From: Bacteroidota bacterium
GTDB taxonomy: Bacteria; Bacteroidota; Bacteroidia; Cytophagales; Cyclobacteriaceae
Assembly: GCA_018267135.1 (NCBI GenBank)
Contig: JAFDZA010000005.1
Coordinates: forward strand, 1-64,000
DNA: 64,000 nucleotides
Direction of reading: 5' to 3'
The translations under genes were made by a program, and so were the position numbers. How positions within the stretch are numbered: the first letter of the stretch is position 1; each line of letters begins with the position of its first letter. Positions 31,897-40,366 of this stretch are shown piece by piece. The notes beneath the pieces are model-generated. The model was not told where the DNA came from, did not search any database, and was given only the letters and a program-made list of their open reading frames with translations.

Positions 31897-32031
31897 TGTT
31901 CGTCTTTTTACTTTTTGTTGCCGGTATCGGGCATCACACCCCAATATAGATATTAAAGGATATAGAGATGAGGCCGGATAATCGACATCCGCACGGGAAC
32001 AGTGTAATTTAATTACAGCTTTTGGGATTTG

Positions 32032-32072
32032 ATAAAATCCATCAACCCAAGAGAAGAGTTGATGGATTTTAT
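32032..32072. terminator. Terminator hairpin after the M28 peptidase gene
   Basis: A perfect 15-bp stem (32032-32046 with 32058-32072) around an 11-base loop lies just downstream of the M28 peptidase stop (32082, minus strand). The T-rich tail on either side is modest (TTTATTT), so it may act as terminator or as a 3' stabilising hairpin. Confidence 0.65.
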
Positions 32073-32081
32073 TTAATGGGG

Positions 32082-33680
32082 TTACTTTCTTGGAACTAAA
32101 CCATCGCGGTTGGCGGCCTGCCAGGCAAACGAAGCGGTGATTACTGCATTGTGTTTCAGGTCGTCTTCTATGGCTTTGTCGTACACATCCATACTGGTGT
32201 GATGGGTGCGGTTGCCGTACTCAATCGGATCTTGGATAAACTGAAATCCGGGCAAGCCGATGGCATCGAACGATTGGTGGTCGGTGCCTCCGGTATTTTC
32301 TAAGGTAATGGTAGAAGCCCCCATTTTGTTGAACGGCTTAAACCAGTTGCGAAAAATAGGCCCTGCCGCTTCGTTGCCCTGCAGGTATATGCCGCGGTAT
32401 TTGCCCGTGCCATTGTCCATATTAAAGTACACCGAAAATTTTTCGGCTGCCGGTTTTAACCGGATCGAATCATACGGGCGCATTTTGTCGAGCCGTTCGC
32501 CAAATGTCCGCTTCACATAATTTCTCGAGCCGATCAGCCCTTGTTCTTCACCGCCCCACAAGCCTATGCGAATGGTTCTGCGCGGGCTTACGCCTACTGA
32601 CTTCAGCAGTCGCATGGCTTCCATCATCACGGCCGATCCGGCTGCATTATCGGTCGCTCCGGTGCCGCTGTGCCAGGAGTCTAAGTGGGCTCCGATCATT
32701 ACCACTTCGTCTTTTAAATCGGTGCCGGGAATTTCGGCAATTACATTAAAGCCATTGGCGGCCGTGGTAAATTCTGTCTCCAAAGTTAATTCCATTTTAA
32801 CCGGAATCCCTTTTTGGATAAGCCTCACCAACCGGTTATAGTGCTCATCTGCCACTACGATCTGTGGTAATATTTTGGGGGCATCGGCCGACTGTGCCCG
32901 CTTTCTTTTGTCAAAGGGCACATCGGGCGGGTACGGAATGGTGGCCGCACTTACCATGATGGTACCGTCTTCCAGGCGGGAGCCGGGGCTGGCTTCTAAT
33001 ACAGCCACTACTCCTTCTTTTTCACACAACTGCCATTTGGCATAACTCAATTTCATTTGTTGCAGCATGTTGGCATTCGGTCGTCTGAAGAAGAAGCCGC
33101 CATCGCTGTTGTTATCAAGTGTGGCGTTAGCCATTTTTAGCAGGAGAGAATCGTTAAGGCGTGTGGCATCGGGTTTAAAGCCCGGCTTTACCGTTACCGG
33201 GGCACTGAGCAATACCAACTTGCCTTTTAGTTTGCCTTTGTATTTTTCTAAATCGGCTTCGGTTTTTGCTTCGAGGTAAACCACCTCGCTGACCACGGTT
33301 CCTTTTATGCCGGGCGACCATGCTTTAGGGTGCGATATAAGTTGCAGTACCGAAGGCTCTTGTGTTTGCAAATTAAATTTTTTCAGTTGCCATCCTCTCC
33401 CAAATTGTTCATCCCACAAATCAATGGCGGCATTCTGTAATCCCCACGATTCCAATGTTGACTTGGCATAATCGGCTGCTTTTTTATGGCCGGGCGAGTT
33501 GGTCAGGCGCGGGCCATATACATCGGTAAGCATGCTCAGTATTTCCATTACTTTAGAATTGCTCATGCCTTCTTTCTTGATTTTAGAAAAAGTGGCGGTG
33601 TCAATTTTTTCGGTATGCTGAGCGCTCGCAGCAGCGGAAATCAGAATAGCGAAAAGAAATATCCATAATTTGTTTTTCAT
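32082..33680 (-). CDS. Secreted M28-family zinc peptidase
   Basis: I start this at 33680 (MKNKLWIFLFAIL), which gives a clean signal peptide ending at SAAASAQ. The 71 codons upstream are not protein-like. The 532-aa product has an N-terminal region, a PA-type insertion domain at about 110-310, then the M28 catalytic core with metal ligands in AHLDSW (His332), TDNAAG (Asp344) and GGEEQG (Glu378-379), and a final His in THHTSMD. It probably acts as a periplasmic or outer-membrane-associated aminopeptidase or carboxypeptidase, as in the PgcP/Q group. Confidence 0.92.
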   Translation of the reverse strand: MKNKLWIFLFAILISAAASAQHTEKIDTATFSKIKKEGMSNSKVMEILSMLTDVYGPRLTNSPGHKKAADYAKSTLESWGLQNAAIDLWDEQFGRGWQLKKFNLQTQEPSVLQLISHPKAWSPGIKGTVVSEVVYLEAKTEADLEKYKGKLKGKLVLLSAPVTVKPGFKPDATRLNDSLLLKMANATLDNNSDGGFFFRRPNANMLQQMKLSYAKWQLCEKEGVVAVLEASPGSRLEDGTIMVSAATIPYPPDVPFDKRKRAQSADAPKILPQIVVADEHYNRLVRLIQKGIPVKMELTLETEFTTAANGFNVIAEIPGTDLKDEVVMIGAHLDSWHSGTGATDNAAGSAVMMEAMRLLKSVGVSPRRTIRIGLWGGEEQGLIGSRNYVKRTFGERLDKMRPYDSIRLKPAAEKFSVYFNMDNGTGKYRGIYLQGNEAAGPIFRNWFKPFNKMGASTITLENTGGTDHQSFDAIGLPGFQFIQDPIEYGNRTHHTSMDVYDKAIEDDLKHNAVITASFAWQAANRDGLVPRK

Positions 33681-33756
33681 ATTGGTAGGGGTATGTCGGT
33701 CAAAATTAAATGACGGCTTAGAGAAGTCTATACCGTTGGTGTAAATGATGAATGGG

Positions 33757-34449
33757 TTATTGAAGCAGCTTACTAACCGCTTCATCCGATTCGAGATTAT
33801 CCATCTGCTCCAGTATTTGCGGGTAGCGTTGGCTGACGTAATTGGACGGGGGTTGCACTCGTATTTTTCGGGGGCTGGGCAAACAGGCGGCAATCATGGC
33901 AGCTTCGGTTCGCGATAGTTTTTTAGCCGGTTTATGAAAATAGCTTTGTGCGGCTGCTTCAATTCCAAAAATGCCGTTGCCCATTTCGCTTACGTTGAGG
34001 TACATCTCTAAAATACGTTTTTTACCCCACGTCCATTCAATCATAAAAGTAAAATACGCCTCCAGCCCTTTTCTAAGCCAGCTCCTACCCTGCCATAAAA
34101 AAACATTTTTGGCTACCTGCTGGCTGATAGTCGAAGCTCCCCGCATTTGTTTTCTCCGTTTGTCTTTTTCTTTCAGGGCGAGTTTTATGCTTTCCACATC
34201 AAACCCGTTGTGCTGCGGAAACAACTGATCTTCCGATGCCATAACGGCCAGCCGGATGTGGGGCGACATGGCTGCATACGAAACATAGTGGCGGGTAAGC
34301 CCCGGCCCCTGCAGCCAACTTAAAAATTGCGTGGCGGTAATGGGCGGATTTACCCAGCGCAGTATGACGATATAAAACAACTGTGCGACAAAAAGTATTA
34401 GAAATAATTTCCAGAGCTTGTTAAGCCAACTGAAAAATTTCTTACGCAT
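33757..34449 (-). CDS. mtgA: Monofunctional peptidoglycan glycosyltransferase
   Basis: A 230-aa inner-membrane enzyme (one N-terminal TM near residues 13-31) with the GT51 glycosyltransferase domain that polymerises lipid II. Catalytic motifs are all present: ASEDQLFPQHNGFD (first Glu near residue 72), RGASTISQQVAKNVFLW, the second catalytic Glu in RILEMYLNVSEMGNGIFGIEAAA, and the motif RTEAAMIAACLPSPRK. No transpeptidase domain follows, which fits MtgA. It is next to a small PLDc_N-like membrane protein. Confidence 0.94.
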   Translation of the reverse strand: MRKKFFSWLNKLWKLFLILFVAQLFYIVILRWVNPPITATQFLSWLQGPGLTRHYVSYAAMSPHIRLAVMASEDQLFPQHNGFDVESIKLALKEKDKRRKQMRGASTISQQVAKNVFLWQGRSWLRKGLEAYFTFMIEWTWGKKRILEMYLNVSEMGNGIFGIEAAAQSYFHKPAKKLSRTEAAMIAACLPSPRKIRVQPPSNYVSQRYPQILEQMDNLESDEAVSKLLQ

Positions 34450-34466
34450 ACCTCCGGAAAGAGAAA

Positions 34467-34631
34467 TTATTTTTTACCAAGTACATAATAAAGTACGGGG
34501 CCGAGAAGTGGCAGAAAAATAACAACAATGATCCATAAAATTTTTTTCTCACTGTCTTTAATGTTTTTTAAAACATCCATAATCGTAACGATGTCTAAAG
34601 CGAGTATGGCTAAGTAGATTAACAGGCTCAT
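34467..34631 (-). CDS. Small PLDc_N-like membrane protein (54 aa)
   Basis: A short gene below usual length cut-offs. The translation begins MSLLIYLAILALDIVTIMDV and ends GPVLYYVLGKK. It has two membrane helices around an IKDSEKKILW loop, and the second ends in the LPLLGPVLYYVLGKK pattern that is diagnostic of the phospholipase D N-terminal-like (PLDc_N) small membrane proteins. Function unknown. It lies between the OmpA-like gene (12 bases upstream) and mtgA (17 bases downstream) on the same strand, so all three may be cotranscribed. Confidence 0.85.
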   Translation of the reverse strand: MSLLIYLAILALDIVTIMDVLKNIKDSEKKILWIIVVIFLPLLGPVLYYVLGKK

Positions 34632-34643
34632 AGTAAGTGTTGG

Positions 34644-35594
34644 TTAGTTTGAATCCAGAATTTTAAAAATTTCGTCTAGGTTGGGGGTAATGATAATTTC
34701 GGTGCGTCTATTCTTCTGTTTATTAGGAGCGGTGTCGTTGGGGGCTACGGGCGAAAATTCGCCCCGGCCGGCAGACGTAATCTGGTTGGGCGACACCCCT
34801 GCCTTGGTTAATATTTTGGTAATGGAGGTAGCGCGCAGCACACTTAAATCCCAGTTATCCTCCATGTATTTGGTTTTGGCCGATATCGGCACATTGTCGG
34901 TGTGTCCTTCTATCATCATGTGTATATCTTTCTGGTCTTTGATGGCTTTGGCCAATTGCTGCAGGGCTCCCACGCCTTTTTTATCTACCGTTATGCTGCC
35001 CGACCCAAAGAGTAATTGTTCGGCCAGTGAAACATATACTTTTCCATTTTTCACTTTTACCGTCAGATCGTTCTCTTTAAAGTTGAGCAGGGCATTGCTG
35101 ATTTTGTTTTTTAAATCTTGCACGGCTTTATCTTTTTTGGCTAACACTTGCTCCAGTTCTTTTACTTTCTTTTCGCGCTCGGCCAGGCTGGTGCTGAGCG
35201 AATCGTTTTGCAGGCGGGTTTTTTCCAGATTCGATTGAATGGCCAGCAACTGATCGCGCTGCTGGGCTAAATCCTGATTTAATTTTCCGCTCTTCGTAAG
35301 CGAAAGTTTATAGTTGTTGTTCAGCTTTTCGTAATCTTTGTTAAGCTCGTTTAATTTTTTGTTGTTCGCCTTCAGGCTTTCGCTCAGCGAGTCGCTGTCG
35401 TGTTTGGTTTTCTTCAGCTCATCGGTCAGTTGACTGATGGAGGCATTGGCCTGTTCCAGTTTTTTGGTTTTATCAGCCAGCTCACCTTCGGCTTTTACTT
35501 TTTGCGCCAGCATGTCGTCAAACTTTTTCTTGGAAACAATGCAAGAACCCAGTATGGCAGAAAGGAAAATGGCAGTAGTGATCCGGTAAATCAT
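34644..35594 (-). CDS. OmpA-family lipoprotein with long coiled coil
   Basis: A 316-aa protein starting at 35594 (MIYRITTAIFLSA) with a lipobox ending in GSC. Residues about 25-175 are a continuous Lys/Glu/Leu-rich coiled coil, and the C-terminal 125 residues are an OmpA domain (MIEGHTDNVPIS, the TDN Asp for meso-DAP binding, and NQITSAGRGEFSPVAPND...NRRTEI with the Arg). So one end is lipid-anchored and the other binds peptidoglycan. It looks like a spacer or tether between outer membrane and cell wall. Divergent from the SDR gene. Confidence 0.88.
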   Translation of the reverse strand: MIYRITTAIFLSAILGSCIVSKKKFDDMLAQKVKAEGELADKTKKLEQANASISQLTDELKKTKHDSDSLSESLKANNKKLNELNKDYEKLNNNYKLSLTKSGKLNQDLAQQRDQLLAIQSNLEKTRLQNDSLSTSLAEREKKVKELEQVLAKKDKAVQDLKNKISNALLNFKENDLTVKVKNGKVYVSLAEQLLFGSGSITVDKKGVGALQQLAKAIKDQKDIHMMIEGHTDNVPISAKTKYMEDNWDLSVLRATSITKILTKAGVSPNQITSAGRGEFSPVAPNDTAPNKQKNRRTEIIITPNLDEIFKILDSN

Positions 35595-35663
35595 CGTTGA
35601 AAAATTAATGAGCAAATATCTAAAATTAAATACTACTTTACAGAACAAATAAAATCGCAGATT

Positions 35664-36521
35664 ATGGAAGGCATGCTGAAACCAAATTCATTTAACGGGA
35701 AAACCATTCTCATCACCGGGGGAGGCACCGGCCTTGGAAAATCAATGGGAAAATATTTGCTGGAATTAGGAGCCAACCTCGTCATCACCAGTCGCAAAAA
35801 AGAAGTACTCGATAAAACCGCAGCCGAACTGGAACAACAAACCGGGGGAAAGGTATTGGCGGTAGCCTGCGATGTACGGAAGTACGAAGAAATTGAAAAT
35901 GTGCTGAAAGAAACCGAAACCCGTTTTGGCAAAATAGATGGCGTGCTAAACAACGCAGCCGGGAACTTCATCAGCCCTACCGAACGACTTTCGCACCGTG
36001 CCTTCGATATTGTGGTAGATATTATATTGAAAGGAACTTACTACACTACCTTGGCAGCCGGAAAAAACTGGATCAGCAAAAAACAGCCAGGCGTTTTTCT
36101 TAACATTGTAACCACCTATGCCTGGACAGGCTCCGGTTACGTGGTGCCTTCGGCTTGCGGAAAAGCCGGAGTGTTAGCGCTGACCCGGTCGCTAGCCGTG
36201 GAGTGGGCTAAGTACAACATCCGCAGCAATGCTATCGCTCCGGGGCCGTTTCCTACAGAAGGCGCCTGGAGCCGCCTGCTGCCGGGCGAGCTGGTAAAAA
36301 AATTTGATCCGGCCCTGCGTATCCCGCTCAAACGCGTAGGCGACCATCAGGAGTTGGCCAACCTGGCCGCTTACCTGCTTTCCGATTATTCGGCTTATGT
36401 AAATGGCGAAGTAATTACCATAGACGGAGGCGAATGGCTGAAGAGCGGAGGTGAGTTTAGCCATTTGGAAATGGTGCCCAACGAGATGTGGGATATGCTT
36501 GAAAAAATGAGAGGGAAGTGA
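35664..36521 (+). CDS. SDR oxidoreductase, 2,4-dienoyl-CoA reductase-like
   Basis: A 285-aa Rossmann-fold SDR: NADP-binding TGGGTGLG near residue 18-25, NNAAGNF near 92-98, and the C-terminal ITIDGGEWL. The canonical YxxxK active site is not seen. The position reads SACGKAG, so only the lysine is kept. That is the pattern of the 2,4-dienoyl-CoA reductase/peroxisomal-type SDRs, which use a displaced Tyr, so I call it a probable enoyl/dienoyl-CoA reductase in fatty-acid oxidation. The stop overlaps the next gene by four bases (GTGA), so they are translationally coupled. Confidence 0.85.
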   Translation: MEGMLKPNSFNGKTILITGGGTGLGKSMGKYLLELGANLVITSRKKEVLDKTAAELEQQTGGKVLAVACDVRKYEEIENVLKETETRFGKIDGVLNNAAGNFISPTERLSHRAFDIVVDIILKGTYYTTLAAGKNWISKKQPGVFLNIVTTYAWTGSGYVVPSACGKAGVLALTRSLAVEWAKYNIRSNAIAPGPFPTEGAWSRLLPGELVKKFDPALRIPLKRVGDHQELANLAAYLLSDYSAYVNGEVITIDGGEWLKSGGEFSHLEMVPNEMWDMLEKMRGK

Positions 36522-37129
36522 AATCCGGATGGATTCACTTTTTTTTCTTTACCGGGTTGGCTTTCTTGCCCACAAAAAATGTTGCCCAAACCGATTGCCG
36601 GTTGCGCAAAGAGCAAGACAGCATTAAAGTTTATACCTGCTTTACCGATACGTCCCGGTTTAAGTTGATCAAAGCCGAATTTAAAATCCATACCTCGTTA
36701 GAGAAACTGGAAAAATTTCTTCTCAACTTCTCTAATTACACCACCTGGCAGTATAACACAGTTGAAGCGAAGGTGATAAAAAAAATATCCGGCACCGAAT
36801 ACATTTACTATGCTATAATAAATGCACCCTGGCCGGTAACCGACCGGGATATGGTAGTGCGGCTGGCTACCCGGCTCGAAGGCAAGCACCTGTATGTATC
36901 GGCTCACAGCACCGTGGGCGTGCCAGTTAAGAAAGAGTTGGTACGGGTGCCCTCTTCTCATTCCGAATGGATCGTAACTGAAACAAGTCAAAACATACTA
37001 TCGGTAAAATACGTCATACAAATAGACCCCGGTGGAAATGTACCGGCATGGATTGTAAACTGGGTTAGCGCCATTGCGCCCTACCAATCATTTAGAGAAC
37101 TGAAGAAGCAAATAAGCCGATCCCCCTAA
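36518..37129 (+). CDS. Secreted START-domain lipid-binding protein
   Basis: A 203-aa protein with a GTG start (36518) that overlaps the stop of the SDR gene. It has a hydrophobic N-terminal signal ([17 protein letters not shown]) and a START/SRPBCC fold: [39 protein letters not shown] (the typical WPV.DRD segment) and a C-terminal helix. It likely binds a lipid or sterol-like ligand in the periplasm. Its coupling to an acyl-CoA-type reductase suggests a lipid pathway. It ends four bases into the gmhA 3' end. Confidence 0.8.
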   Translation: MKSGWIHFFFFTGLAFLPTKNVAQTDCRLRKEQDSIKVYTCFTDTSRFKLIKAEFKIHTSLEKLEKFLLNFSNYTTWQYNTVEAKVIKKISGTEYIYYAIINAPWPVTDRDMVVRLATRLEGKHLYVSAHSTVGVPVKKELVRVPSSHSEWIVTETSQNILSVKYVIQIDPGGNVPAWIVNWVSAIAPYQSFRELKKQISRSP

Positions 37130-37704
37130 AGCACTTGCTTTTCGATGAGCAACATTAAAATGTGAATGATCTTAATATGTACTTCCTGGATGCGGTCGGC
37201 AAAGCCGTGATGCGGCACCCTAATTTCAATATCGGCCAGTGGGGCCAGTTTGCCTCCGTCTTTGCCGGAAAGGATGATCACTTTCATTCCTTTCAGCTTG
37301 GCCGTTTCGGCCGCCCGGATAATATTGGCAGAATTGCCGCTGGTACTGAGCCCCACCAGTACATCGCCTGCGTTGCCGAGGGCTTCCAGATAGCGGGAAA
37401 AAATAAATTCATATCCGTAGTCATTGCTTACACAAGATATGTGGCTGGGGTCTGAAATACAGATGGCCGGAATGGCCTTTCGGTTTTCGCGGTAGCGGCC
37501 GGTAAGTTCTTCAGCAAAATGCATGGCATCGCAATGAGAGCCTCCATTTCCGCACGAAATAATTTTTCCGCCTTGTTTAATGGAGTGGGCCATAGCTTTG
37601 GCGGCTTCCTCTATTAGAAGGAGATTGTGCTCGTTCGCTACAAATTTAGTAAGCACTTGAGAAGCCTGTGCAAACTCCTCCTGAATGGTTTGTTTGAAGT
37701 TCAT
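37126..37704 (-). CDS. gmhA: D-sedoheptulose-7-phosphate isomerase (SIS domain)
   Basis: A 192-aa sugar isomerase starting at 37704 ([11 protein letters not shown]). It converts sedoheptulose 7-phosphate to D-glycero-D-manno-heptose 7-phosphate, the first step to LPS core heptose. Key segments: [25 protein letters not shown] (phosphate and substrate binding), the SIS motif [20 protein letters not shown], and the catalytic His/Glu region [13 protein letters not shown]. No other heptose genes are in the window. Confidence 0.9.
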   Translation of the reverse strand: MNFKQTIQEEFAQASQVLTKFVANEHNLLLIEEAAKAMAHSIKQGGKIISCGNGGSHCDAMHFAEELTGRYRENRKAIPAICISDPSHISCVSNDYGYEFIFSRYLEALGNAGDVLVGLSTSGNSANIIRAAETAKLKGMKVIILSGKDGGKLAPLADIEIRVPHHGFADRIQEVHIKIIHILMLLIEKQVL

Positions 37705-37708
37705 AAAC

Positions 37709-37933
37709 TTAAAGACCGGGTTTCTTTTTTGATTCGGCCCGGGTCCAGAAAAAATCAAAAATTAAAAAAAGCACCCCCACTAATGCTCCGTATTTAAAAT
37801 AGGATATATAGTTAAAGGTGGTAAACAAAAAATTAAGATCATCTTTTTTTGACTCCATAAAGATGGTAAACACGAGTGTACCCACCTGGTAAAGCGCAAA
37901 AAGAAAATAAAAGCCAACCCGTAATCTGCTCAT
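37709..37933 (-). CDS. Small membrane protein of unknown function (74 aa)
   Basis: Two predicted membrane helices (residues about 8-26 and 47-63) separated by a loop with KKDDLN, and a charged Lys-rich tail. No family recognised. It is four bases upstream of gmhA on the same strand, so the pair is probably one transcript. Good codon use and a clean ATG support it being real. Confidence 0.6.
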   Translation of the reverse strand: MSRLRVGFYFLFALYQVGTLVFTIFMESKKDDLNFLFTTFNYISYFKYGALVGVLFLIFDFFWTRAESKKKPGL

Positions 37934-38024
37934 GAACGCTACAATTAGTTTGCAAACTTATGCCCTTGAAGATAGACAAAAAATGCAATTCCAAGCAAAA
38001 TCTTGCATCTCGCAGCCTGCCGGG

Positions 38025-39851
38025 TTAAGCCGTTTTTTGTATATCTACCAGCTTTTTATATAATCCATTCTGGTTATTTAGTGCTTCGTGGGTGCCGCGT
38101 TCCACAATTTCCCCATTCTGTACAACAATGATTTCATCGGCATATTGGATAGTGCTTAACCGGTGGGCAATAACAATGGAAGTGCGGTTTTTCATCAGGT
38201 TGTACAAGGCTTCTTGTACTAATTTTTCCGATTCGGAATCTAAAGCCGAGGTAGCCTCATCTAAAATAAGAATAGGCGGGTTTTTTAATACGGCACGGGC
38301 TATGCTCAGCCGCTGCCGCTGGCCGCCCGAAAGCTTAGAGCCCCGTTCGCCTATCAGGGTTTGATATCCGTTTTCAGTTTGTTCAATAAACTGATGGGCA
38401 TTGGCAATTTGGGCTGCCTGTATAACGGCTTGCTCGCTGATGTGGGGATTGCCAAATGCGATATTGTTAAATATGGTATCGTTAAATAAAATGGATTCTT
38501 GGGTAACTACCCCCATTTGTTGGCGTAGCGATTCTATTTCATACTCTTTCAGCGATTTTCCGTCTATACACACCTCGCCCTGAGTGGGGTCGTAAAAGCG
38601 GGGCACCAGATCAGCCAAGGTTGATTTTCCCCCGCCCGATGGCCCCACCAATGCGATGGTTTTTCCTTTTTCAATTTTGATATTAATATTTTTTAGTACG
38701 AAGTCGGTTTCATAAGCAAACGATACGTTTTTAAATTCAATATTTTTTTCAAATACTTTCAGCGCAACCGCATTCGGTTTATTTTGAATGGCCGGTTGGC
38801 TGTCTATCATTTCAAAAATACGTTTGGCCGAGGCCGTTCCTTTTTGCAAGGCAGTGATTCCATTCGAAAAATTTTTGGCCGGCTGAATGATCTGCGCAAA
38901 CACCGCTATAAATCCTAAAAACACGGCCGCATCTAACGTAGAGTTTTCGCTCAGCACCATATTGCCTCCAAAAAAAATAATTCCGGCAATAATCAGTACA
39001 CCTAAAATTTCCGAAACCGGAGAAGCCAGTTCGTTTTTGTACGACATAGATTTGTTTACCTTCCGGTAAAAATCGCTTTCCTTTTCAATTTTTTCGATAA
39101 TAAAATTTCGGGCATTAAAGGCTTTTACCACGCGCATGCCGCTGAATGTTTCGTCCAAAATATTGACAATCCGGCCTAACGATTCCTGACTGGCGGTGGC
39201 TTGCTTTTTTAATCGTTTAATAATTTCGGCCAATACTCCGCCCGTCAGTGGAAGCACCAGCAACGTAAACAGGGTAAGCTGGGGCGAAATGGTAAACAGC
39301 ACAAAGAAATAAACGACAATAGTAACTGGTTCTTTCAGCACAGCCTTCAGGCTGTTCATTACCGCATTTTCTACTTCCATTACATCATTGGTAAAACGCG
39401 AAATCAAATCGCCTTTGCGTTCATTATTAAAGTAGCCGATGTGCAGCAGCGATACTTTTTTAAAAATTTCCATCCGGATATTTTTTACCAGATCTACCCG
39501 TATTTTGGTAGCCATTACCCGTTCTAAATACCGAAACAGGTTAGCTAACACCACGGTTACTACAATCAGCCCGATCACAAACAACAGCGAATTAAGGCGG
39601 CCGTAATTTTGGATGATGGTGAGGTAGTAATGATTAAACACTCCCACCGGGTAGTCGGTAGAAAAACTAAAATGAGGAAGAGGTGGTACCGTCCAGGTTT
39701 TTTGCTGCTCAAACAATGATTTAAGCATGGGAATAACCAACACAATGTTGAAGGCTCCAAAAATGATCCCTAACACCGAGTACATAAAAAAGAACGCTAA
39801 CCTTCGCCCGATGGCGTTGGCATACGATAAAATGCGAAGAAAAATTTTCAT
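38025..39851 (-). CDS. ABC exporter, MsbA-like half-transporter
   Basis: A 608-aa half-transporter with an N-terminal six-helix membrane domain (residues about 1-320) and a C-terminal ATPase domain: Walker A GPSGGGKSTLADL near 390, signature LSGGQRQRLS, Walker B ILILDEATSALD, H-loop IAHRLST. As a homodimer it exports lipids or drugs. MsbA-type flipping of lipid A is the usual role for this length and place in Bacteroidota, but other exporters share the layout. Divergent from the L31 gene. Confidence 0.92.
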   Translation of the reverse strand: MKIFLRILSYANAIGRRLAFFFMYSVLGIIFGAFNIVLVIPMLKSLFEQQKTWTVPPLPHFSFSTDYPVGVFNHYYLTIIQNYGRLNSLLFVIGLIVVTVVLANLFRYLERVMATKIRVDLVKNIRMEIFKKVSLLHIGYFNNERKGDLISRFTNDVMEVENAVMNSLKAVLKEPVTIVVYFFVLFTISPQLTLFTLLVLPLTGGVLAEIIKRLKKQATASQESLGRIVNILDETFSGMRVVKAFNARNFIIEKIEKESDFYRKVNKSMSYKNELASPVSEILGVLIIAGIIFFGGNMVLSENSTLDAAVFLGFIAVFAQIIQPAKNFSNGITALQKGTASAKRIFEMIDSQPAIQNKPNAVALKVFEKNIEFKNVSFAYETDFVLKNINIKIEKGKTIALVGPSGGGKSTLADLVPRFYDPTQGEVCIDGKSLKEYEIESLRQQMGVVTQESILFNDTIFNNIAFGNPHISEQAVIQAAQIANAHQFIEQTENGYQTLIGERGSKLSGGQRQRLSIARAVLKNPPILILDEATSALDSESEKLVQEALYNLMKNRTSIVIAHRLSTIQYADEIIVVQNGEIVERGTHEALNNQNGLYKKLVDIQKTA

Positions 39852-39987
39852 CAGGTGTGTTTAATGCAAAAAGGCTGGCCGAAAGAATGGACGATCGGTA
39901 CAAAAAAGATTGTTTTCATTCGATCAAAATCATATTTATGCAAAATTCAGCCATTTTAGGCCGACAAAAAAATTTAAAGCACCTTTA

Positions 39988-40017
39988 TTGCCATACCGTC
40001 TCAAATCCCTACTTTTG
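39988..40017 (+). promoter_or_regulatory. Consensus promoter of rpmE2
   Basis: TTG at 39988-39990, exactly 19 bases, then TACTTTTG at 40010-40017, a full match to the Bacteroidota -33/-7 pattern. The ATG is at 40038, giving a leader of about 15 bases. Confidence 0.7.
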
Positions 40018-40037
40018 CAATCCTTTTAAAGAAAAAT

Positions 40038-40283
40038 ATGAAAAAGAATATCCATCCCAGCTATCAGGAAGTGGTTTTTTGGGATACTTCCAGCGATTTT
40101 AAGTTTCTGAGCCGTTCTACCAATGTGCCCAAAGAGAAAATCAAATGGACAGACGGCAAAGAATACCCTGTTATTAAAGTAGAGGTTAGCTCTGCTTCGC
40201 ATCCTTATTTTACCGGCAAAAAGATGTTGGTCGATACGGCTGGCCGGGTGGAGAAATTCCAAAAGAAATACGGCAAAAAATAA
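40038..40283 (+). CDS. rpmE2: 50S ribosomal protein L31, type B
   Basis: An 81-aa ribosomal protein. It matches type B L31: [19 protein letters not shown] at the N-terminus and [29 protein letters not shown] at the C-terminus, with no CxxC zinc motif, which marks the zinc-independent type. Bacteroidota commonly carry this form as the only L31. It has its own consensus promoter and a strong terminator. Confidence 0.97.
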   Translation: MKKNIHPSYQEVVFWDTSSDFKFLSRSTNVPKEKIKWTDGKEYPVIKVEVSSASHPYFTGKKMLVDTAGRVEKFQKKYGKK

Positions 40284-40306
40284 TAGTACGCTTAGCGTTT
40301 TTTACC

Positions 40307-40340
40307 AAAAAGAATCCCGCCTCTGCGGGATTCTTTTTTT
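40307..40340 (+). terminator. Strong terminator of rpmE2
   Basis: A 14-bp perfect stem (40307-40320 with 40325-40338), four-base loop CTCT and a run of seven Ts on the 3' side. It overlaps the upstream region of the GlmU-like gene, which starts at 40367. Confidence 0.92.
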
Positions 40341-40366
40341 GCCTTATTTTGCAAGACCAACTTCGT

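Noticed and set aside
31697..31981. 94-codon plus-strand ORF
   Set aside because: Opposite strand of the DUF4256 gene; the Ser-rich product is a shadow.
39857..40102. 81-codon plus-strand ORF before and into rpmE2
   Set aside because: It overlaps the rpmE2 promoter and start in another frame and has no motif.
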